55,987 nt of DNA, from contig CAMWLR010000008.1 of NCBI GenBank assembly GCA_947175215.1, positions 1 to 55,987 on the forward strand, written 5' to 3'. The notes beneath the pieces were generated by a model. That model was not told the origin of the DNA. It did no database searches and saw only the letters and a list, made by a program, of their open reading frames with translations. A program made the translations under genes and the position numbers. Source of the DNA: an uncultured Porphyromonadaceae bacterium. GTDB lineage: Bacteria; Bacteroidota; Bacteroidia; Bacteroidales; Muribaculaceae. Below are positions 45,964-54,430 of this stretch, in pieces (within the stretch, counting starts at the first letter, position 1; every line of letters starts with the position of its first letter).

Positions 45964-46676
45964 TGAGATTAAGACCCTATCTGCTGACCGGGATGGCTGT
46001 CATGGCACTGACGTCCGGTGCCCAGGAGGCTGTCTCGCAGCGCTCGATGACCGAAGACCGCTTTATCAGCCGGCTGAGGTCATGGCCCGCAACCGCCGAG
46101 GATGACTGGAGCATCGACATCGAGAACGCGGTCGATTACCGCGACTCGCTCGTGGTGCTCCGCGGGTCATTTTATCATGTGCCGCAGGTAAATAACAATA
46201 CCTATTATATATGGCCGGCAGATGCTGATCCCGGCGTACTGCTCGACAGCTATTACCCGGCCGAGAGTATCGCCAACCTCTTTCTCCTCCCTCTCGATGA
46301 GGGCCGTGATGTGATTCTCGACCTTACTTTCGCCACGCATGACTATGGCTCGTCGGTCAAACTGTCTACAACGGTCGACAAGTTTGTCAGCCTCTGCCAG
46401 GCTGATGGGTGTGAAGTGTACTTCGGGGTGGAGAGTTGCCACGACAATACCTTCAAAGGGTCATTGTTTATGTATAACCGCGCCGACGGCTATGATCATG
46501 TGGTGAGGCTCGAGTGTGATCCCGTCGAGGTGATTGACGGCGCCGGTCATATCAAAGGGCGTGTCAGCCTCTTTGTCCCCACCGATAACGTCAGAAATAT
46601 ATTCCAGCCCGTGCCCGTCGAGAGATCAAAGGCACGCGAGGAACTTGACAGACAGATTAACCCACAGACCGAATGA
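45960..46676 (+). CDS. Exported protein of unknown function, kinase operon
   Basis: The 238-residue product begins with a probable signal peptide (MMRLRPYLLTGMAVMALTSG) with cleavage near Ala-Gln at 21-22. No known domain is recognised. The mature part is acidic, with regions FSLFMYNRAD-like and a C-terminal KGRVSLFVPTDNVRNIF. ATG 45960 lies inside the kinase stop and its own TGA overlaps the next gene's ATG, so translation is coupled on both sides. Context suggests it works outside with the kinase MORN tail; there is no direct evidence. Confidence 0.75.
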   Translation: MMRLRPYLLTGMAVMALTSGAQEAVSQRSMTEDRFISRLRSWPATAEDDWSIDIENAVDYRDSLVVLRGSFYHVPQVNNNTYYIWPADADPGVLLDSYYPAESIANLFLLPLDEGRDVILDLTFATHDYGSSVKLSTTVDKFVSLCQADGCEVYFGVESCHDNTFKGSLFMYNRADGYDHVVRLECDPVEVIDGAGHIKGRVSLFVPTDNVRNIFQPVPVERSKAREELDRQINPQTE

Positions 46677-47491
46677 AACCAAGACTATTGATAACATTGC
46701 TCGTATGTGTGGCCGCCGCATGCTGCGGTATGCGCGCGCAGAGCGGGGATGACGCTGATATTGAAGCACGCGCTGACAATATCCGCATGGATGACAATTA
46801 TCTCTACGGCGAGTATTATGCCAAGATCAGCGCCGATCCCGACCCGTCGATGTTGGTCGAGAAGGCTCTCTCTGACCTTGCAACCTCGGTGAACGAACTC
46901 AGGGTCAAGGCCGGCATCAAGCCGGTCAACAAAGAGCAGCTCTATCCGCTTGTGACCAAACTCGTCTATGACAGCGGCAAGTATCGTTACGCCTTCCTGA
47001 TCATATCGGTTGACAAGGCCTCCTCATTCCGACCCTCGGCAGTCGAGAATCTCGGGGATGTGCCGGGCGTTGCCGCCGGCTCATCATCAGGCGTTGCCGC
47101 CGGGGCGTATCAGCCATCTGTCCCGGGGGGAGATTTTCCAGCCGAAGCTGCCGGCGAAGAGATCGTCGTCACCGCGACTGTCGACTCTGTCGGCTCGGGT
47201 GCGGCAGCCTATCCCGTGGCGCAGGAGATCGCCGCGCGTCCTGGTCTGATGCTCGGCGAGTTGGGTAAATTGCTGTCGGCATACGCCAATGAGGGTCGTG
47301 TCGAGGATTTCGGTCAGGTTAATCCGGGTATGGAGATCCCGGGTGGCACCTGTCTCGCCATCGTCAACCGTTCGCTCAAGGTGATGGCTGTGCTTTATCC
47401 GGCTGATGACGGTACGCTGCGTGATATTCTCACCGATGAGGTGTCATCGCCCGACAATTACCGCAATAAAGGAATCGTTTGGTTTAAGTGA
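46673..47491 (+). CDS. Exported protein with LPP20-like N-terminal region
   Basis: A 272-residue product with a signal peptide (MKPRLLITLLVCVAAACCGM). The start of the mature region, NYLYGEYYAKISADPDPSML, then EKALSDLATSVNEL resembles the LPP20/FlgT-like pattern of exported Bacteroidetes proteins that carry a GEG-ALxDL motif, but this is weak. The middle is a Gly/Ala/Ser-rich low-complexity part with GVAAG repeats. The C-terminal part is more regular (FGQVNPGMEIPGGTCLAIVNR). It overlaps the gene before it by 4 nt, so it belongs to the kinase operon. Confidence 0.7.
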   Translation: MKPRLLITLLVCVAAACCGMRAQSGDDADIEARADNIRMDDNYLYGEYYAKISADPDPSMLVEKALSDLATSVNELRVKAGIKPVNKEQLYPLVTKLVYDSGKYRYAFLIISVDKASSFRPSAVENLGDVPGVAAGSSSGVAAGAYQPSVPGGDFPAEAAGEEIVVTATVDSVGSGAAAYPVAQEIAARPGLMLGELGKLLSAYANEGRVEDFGQVNPGMEIPGGTCLAIVNRSLKVMAVLYPADDGTLRDILTDEVSSPDNYRNKGIVWFK

Positions 47492-47522
47492 TTGCAGATC
47501 AATTTATACTGATAATACAGAG

Positions 47523-48491
47523 ATGAAAAGATATTTACTAATGGCGGCTGCCATGCTGCTGACGATAATGCCGCTCATGGCAGACGTTACATTCAGGTTC
47601 TCGGCCAACAGTGTCGATGCCGCCAGTGACAAGGCCGCTATGGAGCGCAACGTCTCGGCTTTGCTCACCGAGATCAACCGTGCGGGGCTTGAGGATCGAG
47701 ACCTCGATCTCTCGGGAGTGCCAATCGAGGAGGGGGCTAAAGAGCGTCTCAACGCCCTGTGGAGCTCGATACACCTCACCTGTGACAAGAATCTCTATCA
47801 GCGCAAGTGTCTTTATGATATGCAGGGTGTGCAGGTCAGAGGTATCCTGGTGAGTGTCGAGCCTGTTGACGATACTTATAACCAGTCGCTGAGCCGCGAG
47901 CTGACTGTCAGCCTCAGCAACAAGGGGATGATCACCGGCGTGCGCCTGTCGATGGAGTCTCAGGAAGATGTCGACAAGATAATGGGTGAGGGAGAGGCTG
48001 TCACCGACCTGCGTCAGCGCCGCGAGTTGCTTAAGTTTGTCGAGGATTTCCGTTGCTATTACAATGAGCGCAACCTCGACGCGCTTGAGAAGATTTTCAG
48101 TGATAATGCGTTGATCATCACCGGTTCGGTGATACGTCAGGGGCGTAAGGGCACTGAGGCCACCATTCTTGAGAATGCCCGTGTCAAATATAAGGTGCAG
48201 TCTAAAAAGGAATATATCGCCAATCTGGCCAAAGTGTTCAAAAATAACCAGCGTCTCGAGGTGTCGTTTGATGACATCATGGTTACCCGCAACGGCTCGA
48301 AGGCTCATCTGTATGGCGTCACGCTGCGACAGAAGTGGGTGTCATCGTCTTATAGTGATGACGGATGGCTGTTTCTTTACTGGGATCTGTCAGACCCCGA
48401 CGAGCCCAAGATATTGGTGCGCACATGGCAGGAGGATGAGATAGTGTCTCAGCAGGGGATATTCAACATCCACGACTTTTTTGTGGAATAA
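47523..48491 (+). CDS. Exported NTF2-like protein, kinase operon
   Basis: The 322-residue product starts at ATG 47523 with a signal peptide (MKRYLLMAAAMLLTIMPLMA) and cleavage near Ala-Asp. The N-terminal half is charged and unlike known families. The C-terminal half, from LLKFVEDFRCYYNERNLDAL through LYGVTLRQKWV, has the pattern of an NTF2-like/SnoaL fold. It is the last gene of the operon; a long hairpin follows at 48494-48519. A longer in-frame upstream start (47406) lies inside the previous gene and is rejected. Confidence 0.8.
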   Translation: MKRYLLMAAAMLLTIMPLMADVTFRFSANSVDAASDKAAMERNVSALLTEINRAGLEDRDLDLSGVPIEEGAKERLNALWSSIHLTCDKNLYQRKCLYDMQGVQVRGILVSVEPVDDTYNQSLSRELTVSLSNKGMITGVRLSMESQEDVDKIMGEGEAVTDLRQRRELLKFVEDFRCYYNERNLDALEKIFSDNALIITGSVIRQGRKGTEATILENARVKYKVQSKKEYIANLAKVFKNNQRLEVSFDDIMVTRNGSKAHLYGVTLRQKWVSSSYSDDGWLFLYWDLSDPDEPKILVRTWQEDEIVSQQGIFNIHDFFVE

Positions 48492-48493
48492 CG

Positions 48494-48519
48494 GTAATCA
48501 CCTCAGCAGAGGTGATTAC
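48494..48519 (+). terminator. Hairpin after the nuclease-kinase operon
   Basis: GTAATCACCTC (48494-48504) pairs perfectly with GAGGTGATTAC (48509-48519) around AGCA, right after the last stop codon. No U tract follows. It likely marks the 3' end of the operon mRNA. The convergent gene at 48568 ends soon after. Confidence 0.55.
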
Positions 48520-48567
48520 TGAGACCGGCGTGGAGAAAACGAGGAGGCCGGTTAACCCGACAGGGGG

Positions 48568-50190
48568 TTATTTACCCTCGTGATAGTCGGTCTCGGTGTT
48601 GACCTCCCAGACGGCGGCGCGGCCGACGGGGTCGGGGGTGACGATGTCATCGACGGCGGCCATGGCCGTGAGCATCGAGTGATCCATGTTGTTGTAGCGG
48701 TGCTGCCCGTTGCGGCCTATGCAGTAAAGGTTAGAGATGCCGTCGAGAAAGGCTTTGATTTTGTCGAGGCTGTAATAAGAGCCGTGATAGGCGGGATAGG
48801 CTTTCTTGACGCGGATGCAGACTGAGTCCTCGACATCGGTGGTGCTGTCGATAATGCCGATCTTGACCAGTTCGTTGACGGCCATGTTGATAAAGGCGGT
48901 ATCGGTCATTGACCACAGCGCGTCGTTCTCAAAGCAGAAGTATTCGAGACCGAGCCAGATCTTATCCTTGAAGTCCTTGACCATATATGGCGACCAGTTG
49001 TTGAAGATCTGTATGCGACCAAGTTTTACATCGCGTTCCTGGATGTATATCCATGTATCGGGCACGCGGTCGAGGTATGTTTTCAGGCGTGTCTCGTTCT
49101 TGATTTTGAGGCGGTCGACCAATATGCCGGCGGTTATGAAGTCGCGATAGGGGAGAGTCGCGGCCGCCTCGGCCACTTCGGCGGGGATCTCTATGCCGCG
49201 CAGCGATGCTATCAGCTCTTTTATCGGCATAGAGGATAAGAAGTAGTCACATGCCACGGTTTTCTCTGTGCCTGTCTGCTCATCGCCGATAACAACAGAC
49301 ACCACTTTGCCGCCCTTGACATTTATCTCTTTGACGGGTGACTGCATCAAGATCTCGCCGCCGGCGGCAGTGATCTCAGAGGCCGCGGTCTCCCACAATT
49401 GCCCCGGTCCGTATTTGGGGTAGATAAACTCCTCGATAAGCGATGTCTCGGTGGTCGAGGCGTCTTTGCTCCCCAGCTTTTTGGCGAGCATATCTCGCAG
49501 GATGGCCGTTATTGATAACCCCTTGACGCGCTGCGACCCCCAGTCTGCCCCTAACTGAGAGGGGTGGAGACCCCACACTTTCTCGGTGTAATCCTCAAAG
49601 AACATACTGTAAAGGCGGCGACCAAACCGGTTGATATAGAAATCTTCGAGCGACTTCTCAGGGCGCTTATGCACCGCCGATTTGAGATAGCTGCTGCCGG
49701 CGGCCAGCGTGCGCCACAGCCCCATGTTACGCAGTGTGTCGATACTCAGAGATATCGGGTAATCAAAGAACCGGCGCAGATAATAGATGCGGCTCACACG
49801 GCGGCGGCTGAGCATCACGCGGTCACTCCGTCCGGGGTCTGTAGCGGCGCCATCGTCCGATAGGCCGCCGGTCTCTTTGTCTCTGTTATCGGTCATGCGC
49901 GATGTCATCGGCGAGCCGATCAGTATCTCATCGAGAGCCGGGGCCGTCTGCATCGGCATCAGCGCGGCCCACCAGTCGGTCACGCGCTTGCTTTTTGAGA
50001 AGAAGCGGTGACCGCCTATGTCGATGCGGTTGCCGTTGTGCTTGACCGTGCGCGAGATCCCCCCGATCTCGGCCGAAGCCTCGGCGATGACAGGGTGTAT
50101 GTCAGACTGTCTGAGCAGCTGCAAGGCGGCAGTCAGTCCGGCCGGGCCTGCCCCGGCGATAACGGCGGTTTTATCGGCGCATGGTTTCAT
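48568..50190 (-). CDS. FAD-dependent oxidoreductase, UDP-galactopyranose-mutase-like family
   Basis: A 540-residue flavoprotein starting at ATG 50190 ([20 protein letters not shown]); a longer upstream frame reads through the probable promoter. The first 35 residues contain the dinucleotide-binding [14 protein letters not shown] fold, followed by [25 protein letters not shown], typical of a family of NAD(P)/FAD amine-oxidase-like proteins near UDP-galactopyranose mutase that occurs in surface polysaccharide loci. C-terminal FAD-binding segment [20 protein letters not shown]. The enzymatic reaction is not known from sequence. A -7 box TATCTTTG lies upstream (50226-50219). Confidence 0.8.
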   Translation of the reverse strand: MKPCADKTAVIAGAGPAGLTAALQLLRQSDIHPVIAEASAEIGGISRTVKHNGNRIDIGGHRFFSKSKRVTDWWAALMPMQTAPALDEILIGSPMTSRMTDNRDKETGGLSDDGAATDPGRSDRVMLSRRRVSRIYYLRRFFDYPISLSIDTLRNMGLWRTLAAGSSYLKSAVHKRPEKSLEDFYINRFGRRLYSMFFEDYTEKVWGLHPSQLGADWGSQRVKGLSITAILRDMLAKKLGSKDASTTETSLIEEFIYPKYGPGQLWETAASEITAAGGEILMQSPVKEINVKGGKVVSVVIGDEQTGTEKTVACDYFLSSMPIKELIASLRGIEIPAEVAEAAATLPYRDFITAGILVDRLKIKNETRLKTYLDRVPDTWIYIQERDVKLGRIQIFNNWSPYMVKDFKDKIWLGLEYFCFENDALWSMTDTAFINMAVNELVKIGIIDSTTDVEDSVCIRVKKAYPAYHGSYYSLDKIKAFLDGISNLYCIGRNGQHRYNNMDHSMLTAMAAVDDIVTPDPVGRAAVWEVNTETDYHEGK

Positions 50191-50269
50191 AATCAGGTCT
50201 CGTTGAGTATGGCGATGACAAAGATAGCAATAAATCTCGTTATAAGTCGGTCGCGAGAGTATAAAAATC

Positions 50270-50305
50270 AGACCGCGCCCTGATTTCATCAATCAGACGC
50301 GGTCT
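50270..50305 (-). terminator. Terminator of the 50.4 kb lipoprotein gene
   Basis: AGACCGCG (50270-50277) pairs with CGCGGTCT (50298-50305), with an inner CTGATT-TCATC-AATCAG hairpin. On the minus strand it is followed by GATTTTTAT. It lies about 60 nt after the lipoprotein stop. Confidence 0.75.
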
Positions 50306-50363
50306 TCTTGTGTGTGTTCAGATGATTAAGGGGGGGAGAATATTTTATATCAAACGAGTGATG

Positions 50364-50804
50364 TTACTGGCGGTTAAAGAGCATCACATAGTTGCCGTCG
50401 AGGTGGATCGAGAGAGTGTTGCCTGCTATGGTCACTCGGCGGTTATATTGTGCATAGCCACCCTCAAACGGACCGTCCATGTAACGGTCGCCTGACTTGT
50501 AAATAACCGAGAGGAGATAATAGCCGTCGCTGGTGGGGGTCAGCGACCAGTCAAAGTTCATCTGCTGGGCAATTGCGGTGCGTGTGCCATATTCGTTGCG
50601 GATGCAACCGGTGTTGTTGTCGAGGAAGACAAGGGTATAAATGTCATACTCGGTAGCGTCTGAGTAATCACAGACCCATGTGCCAACGATGGGGCTTGAT
50701 GCTGAGGGCTCGTCATCATCATCATCGCCGCAAGCAGAGAACAGGACAGAGAGCAGTATGCACATCAGCATACTGAGTGAGAGATAGGTGGCTTTTTTTA
50801 CCAT
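50364..50804 (-). CDS. Small lipoprotein with lipocalin-like domain
   Basis: A 146-residue lipoprotein: ATG 50804, MVKKATYLSLSMLMCILLSV, then FSAC-GDDDDDE, a lipobox with an Asp-rich surface-export-type signal. The body SPIVGTWVCDYSD resembles lipocalin-like small barrel domains of Bacteroidetes surface lipoproteins (GTW near the start). It is the same general type as the protein at 53780. Function unknown. The gene lies about 110 nt downstream of the end of the candidate RNA at 50907-51226. Confidence 0.75.
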   Translation of the reverse strand: MVKKATYLSLSMLMCILLSVLFSACGDDDDDEPSASSPIVGTWVCDYSDATEYDIYTLVFLDNNTGCIRNEYGTRTAIAQQMNFDWSLTPTSDGYYLLSVIYKSGDRYMDGPFEGGYAQYNRRVTIAGNTLSIHLDGNYVMLFNRQ

Positions 50805-50906
50805 TGTTTGTTTAGGGTGGAGCAGGATGTTTGACAATATCAGCGTGATGTCGCTCCGTTTCATCACCGGATATTCTCCATTGCTCTCCTAATGGTAAAC
50901 CGATAT

Positions 50907-51226
50907 AAAAAAAGAAGCGTGAGAGTCTGTACCGTGCAGCTCGTCCCGCTTATCGAGGCTCTGACATTGCCCTTGGAGTAGAACGAGCAACATGCAGAGG
51001 CCTCACGCAAATATGTAAAGTCGCCATGAGGCCACACCTTTGGTGAGGTGTGAATCGCGGCTGTAAATTACATATCCATAAGCCATCTACTTGCTGCTTC
51101 ATTCTTGACTCCAATTTTTGAAACTGTCAGATTTCGATAAGCCAAGAAAGAGCGTTAAGTAAACGCTTCCATATTTTTGTCGCACCCACCCGCTGTCCCC
51201 ATATCGGGTCTCTGCAGGCGATATGC
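50907..51226 (-). ncRNA. Candidate structured non-coding RNA (promoter to terminator)
   Basis: On the minus strand a full promoter (51264-51232) starts a region of about 320 nt with no reading frame and several hairpins: CATATCG/CGATATG, AGCGTT-TACTT-AACGCT, and CACACCT-CACCAA-AGGTGTG. At the end a long rod with closing GCGTGAG/CTCACGC (51008-51002 with 50923-50917) and inner GCTCGT/ACGAGC is followed by TTC and seven T. A competing pairing, CCTCA with TGAGG just before the rod, can disrupt it. It could be a stand-alone RNA (a 6S-like RNA was considered but not proven) or a leader RNA with attenuation for the downstream lipoprotein gene. No SRP, tmRNA or RNase P core motifs are seen. Confidence 0.5.
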
Positions 51227-51231
51227 GATTG

Positions 51232-51264
51232 CAAATTTAGCAAAAAATCCCGAATACTCACAAA
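51232..51264 (-). promoter_or_regulatory. Promoter of the candidate RNA
   Basis: On the minus strand TTTG (51264-51261), a 21-nt spacer and TAAATTTG (51239-51232) fit the Bacteroidetes promoter. It lies between gapA and the 50.4 kb lipoprotein gene, and points away from gapA. Confidence 0.65.
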
Positions 51265-51316
51265 GATTCCTGAAAAATACTCGAATTATCGGGTCTCGGT
51301 GGTTGCTATAAAAAGC

Positions 51317-51357
51317 TAAAAAAAATGACCGCCCCGGCCGAGTGGCCTGAGCGGTCG
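51317..51357 (-). terminator. gapA terminator
   Basis: GACCGC (51327-51332) pairs with GCGGTC (51351-51356) around GGCC-GAGT-GGCC; on the minus strand this is followed by ATTTTTTTT (51325-51317). It ends gapA transcription before the candidate RNA promoter. Confidence 0.85.
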
Positions 51358-51378
51358 TTTAGGTTGCTATCGGGTCGA

Positions 51379-52407
<1,029 letters not shown>

Positions 52408-52444
52408 CTATTTATAACGTTGTGTAACTGTCTGCAAAATAAAT

Positions 52445-52494
52445 CACAGCCCTCCGTGAGCCACCCTGAGGGGTGAGCTGCTACAAGGGCTGTG
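52445..52494 (-). promoter_or_regulatory. 5'-terminal stem-loop in the gapA leader
   Basis: CACAGCCCT (52445-52453) pairs perfectly with AGGGCTGTG (52486-52494), and CCC/GGG pairs occur inside. The stem begins directly after the -7 box, so it would form the very 5' end of gapA mRNA. Such a cap-like hairpin can slow RNase E/RppH-style decay. The function is inferred. Confidence 0.55.
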
Positions 52495-52528
52495 CAAAGT
52501 TAATAATTTTTTTAGAAACGGTCACAAA
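52495..52528 (-). promoter_or_regulatory. gapA promoter
   Basis: On the minus strand TTTG (52528-52525), a 22-nt spacer and TAACTTTG (52502-52495) fit the Bacteroidetes pattern with a slightly long spacer. Confidence 0.65.
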
Positions 52529-52598
52529 TCGGGATTCTTTTTTCGCCTCAATCAAGAAAAATTTCTTTAATCGGGCTCCGTCGCGCCGTCTTGGTATG

Positions 52599-53099
52599 TT
52601 ACTTGCGGGTCAGGGTGTAGTTAAGGCCTGACTCGGGTGCTGCGAGGGTAGCGTTGGTCATGGTCAGCGTAGAGTCGCTGTCGACCAGGAAGTACATTGT
52701 GTCGTCTGATGAGGTGGCCATATCGGCGGCACGGTCGGCGTGGTCGGGCACGAGCTTGAGATATTTCACGTCTGAGCCAGAGGGGGTGCCGGTGTGTACG
52801 GTGAAGTCACCCTTGTGGGTCTCGACAGCGTCAGTGCCGACGGTGCGCACGGTCAGGGTGTAGTCGCCTTCGTTGCAATCGTCAGAGTCATAGTCGAGTA
52901 CGAGGGTATAGTCAAAGCCCTCGGCGTCAGCTGCGGGGAGGACACCGGTATATGTCACAAGGTCTTGCTTGGCAGCCTTGTCGCACTGGGTTTCGCTACA
53001 TTCTTTATCCTTGTCGCAGGATTTGTCACATGATTTGCTTGAGCAGCTTGCCATAAGTAAGAGGGCGGCAGCCGCGGTGAGAAGATTTTTGAGATTCAT
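52599..53099 (-). CDS. NlpE-like lipoprotein with Cys-rich linker
   Basis: A 166-residue lipoprotein starting at ATG 53099 (MNLKNLLTAAAALLLMASC). After the lipid cysteine comes a Cys/Lys/Asp-rich linker (SSKSCDKSCDKDKECSETQC) and then the NlpE N-terminal type domain, YTGVLPAADAEGFDYTLVL. Canonical NlpE has cysteines in CxxC at the PAADA position; both are Ala here, while four cysteines occur in the linker instead. NlpE senses surface contact and envelope or copper stress in enterics; the role here is inferred. The gene stands alone between gapA and a beta-barrel gene. Confidence 0.75.
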   Translation of the reverse strand: MNLKNLLTAAAALLLMASCSSKSCDKSCDKDKECSETQCDKAAKQDLVTYTGVLPAADAEGFDYTLVLDYDSDDCNEGDYTLTVRTVGTDAVETHKGDFTVHTGTPSGSDVKYLKLVPDHADRAADMATSSDDTMYFLVDSDSTLTMTNATLAAPESGLNYTLTRK

Positions 53100-53124
53100 A
53101 TTGATGAATATTTTAGAAATGTCT

Positions 53125-53149
53125 GACCACAATCCTGCGGTCTTTTTTT
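53125..53149 (+). terminator. Hairpin with T tract, plus strand, before the NlpE-like gene
   Basis: GACC.C (53125-53130) pairs with G.GGTC (53137-53142) followed by seven T on the plus strand. It lies just upstream of a minus-strand gene, so it would end transcription running opposite to that gene. On the minus strand it is a small leader hairpin. Confidence 0.4.
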
Positions 53150-53202
53150 GTTAACAATCGGGTGTGGGTAAAAGTTTATCTGCGGCGGGAATATCTGTCA
53201 GT

Positions 53203-53760
53203 TTACTTTTTTGGGCGGCCGCCGAATGAGACGCCCACGGTAAGCCCTGCGCAGTTATATCCCGCGCGGCAGATGGTGGCGTATGCCGTGAGGCGCAGAT
53301 GATGCCACAACTCTACACCCACACGCGGCATGACCACTAACGATGTCGACTTAGAGCGATAAATCACGGTGCCTACTACGTCGTTAAATCCTACACCGAG
53401 TCCGAGACCGGCAAATGGGTTGACCTTGCTGCATCTGTTGAAATTATAGTTGCCGACCAGGCCGAGTGTGAGTGTGCGGTTGTTTTGAGTGAGGGTGGTC
53501 ATATCTGCACGATCGAGCCCGTGGTCGGCGCAATCGAGCTGCATAAACAGGCCGCAGTCGACCGGCAAGGTCTTAAGATTATAGCTGACCGACCCACCGA
53601 AGCCGACAAACACCCGGTTAGAGAGATTGTGATACCCTCCCAATGGTATCGTGGGGCCGATATATACACCACCCTCGACACTTTGCACCTCCTGAGCCTT
53701 GACATTTATACTGATGGCGCTGAGCACTAAGGCTGTGATAAATAATGTGATTTTTTTCAT
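53203..53760 (-). CDS. Small outer-membrane beta-barrel protein
   Basis: A 185-residue product with a signal peptide (MKKITLFITALVLSAISINV, cleavage near KAQ) and alternating strands such as GGVYIGPTIPLGGYHNL, SVSYNLKTLPVD, TLGLVGNYNFNR, GLGLGVGFNDV and the aromatic/basic C terminus LTVGVSFGGRPKK. It looks like the eight-strand OmpW/OmpA-type porins or adhesins of Bacteroidetes. It is 19 nt after a lipoprotein gene and may be cotranscribed with it. Function unknown. Confidence 0.75.
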   Translation of the reverse strand: MKKITLFITALVLSAISINVKAQEVQSVEGGVYIGPTIPLGGYHNLSNRVFVGFGGSVSYNLKTLPVDCGLFMQLDCADHGLDRADMTTLTQNNRTLTLGLVGNYNFNRCSKVNPFAGLGLGVGFNDVVGTVIYRSKSTSLVVMPRVGVELWHHLRLTAYATICRAGYNCAGLTVGVSFGGRPKK

Positions 53761-53779
53761 AATTATGTTGGTTTTCCGG

Positions 53780-54199
53780 TTACTTACGGGTAAAGACCAG
53801 CGTAAGGCCGGTGTCATCAGTCACATATAGGGCTTTATTCTTTATGACACAAATAAAGGTCTCGTTATACATGCCACTCTCGCTCCCGGCTGAACCTAAG
53901 GGATACGAGCCTGTCATAACGAGAGTCGCTCCCTGAGAGAGATCTCCCGAGAGGGTATACACTCCGTTAATCTGAGCCGTGACAGTGGCAAAACCGTCTG
54001 ACTGGCTGTAATCAAATGTAAACTTATTATCTCTCTTAAACGTCCAGATAAATTGAAAACTCTCGCCATCCTCGCTCCATGCGGTCACCCATTCCCCTAT
54101 CAAGGAAGCATTGTCTTCGTCATCGTCGCCACAAGATACCAGAGTGAAAGAGAGTGCTGACAACAGCACTGCATACAATAATTTAAGATACAGTTTCAT
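53780..54199 (-). CDS. Small lipoprotein with lipocalin-like domain
   Basis: A 139-residue lipoprotein beginning MKLYLKLLYAVLLSALSFTL and lipobox LVSC-GDDDED. The body SLIGEWVTAWSEDGESFQF and FKRDNKFTFDYSQSDGFATV resemble small lipocalin-like barrel lipoproteins of Bacteroidetes, like the gene at 50364. A promoter with TAATTTTG lies upstream (54263-54292). Function unknown. Confidence 0.75.
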   Translation of the reverse strand: MKLYLKLLYAVLLSALSFTLVSCGDDDEDNASLIGEWVTAWSEDGESFQFIWTFKRDNKFTFDYSQSDGFATVTAQINGVYTLSGDLSQGATLVMTGSYPLGSAGSESGMYNETFICVIKNKALYVTDDTGLTLVFTRK

Positions 54200-54262
54200 A
54201 ATTAAGGTGATTTAGGTAAATAATTATCGTTGACATTGGGTGCGCAGATATAACTGCAAGTG

Positions 54263-54292
54263 CAAAATTAGTGATTTGTCTGAATAGCTCAA
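54263..54292 (-). promoter_or_regulatory. Promoter of the lipoprotein-barrel pair
   Basis: On the minus strand a GTTG at about 54293-54290, a spacer of 19 nt and TAATTTTG (54270-54263) form a near-consensus Bacteroidetes promoter about 65 nt before the lipoprotein start. Confidence 0.6.
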
Positions 54293-54430
54293 CTTTTATT
54301 GTAAAAAAATGAGTCTATTCTGTGATCTGAGATAGAGTTTTTTCGCTATGATATTGATATATTTTTCAGAGAAATACTCGACCTCCCTATAATATTCAAC
54401 GGCCCTGACAATAGCTCAATTCAGGTTGAT

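Noticed and set aside
47538-48308. 256-codon frame antisense to the last kinase-operon gene
   Set aside because: Mirror of the gene on the plus strand, which has a clear signal peptide and operon context.
50907-51226. SRP, tmRNA or RNase P RNA
   Set aside because: The conserved cores (SRP GGAA tetraloop with AGCAGC, tmRNA T-loop and CCA, RNase P ACAGAA) are not found; a 6S-like RNA remains possible but unproven.
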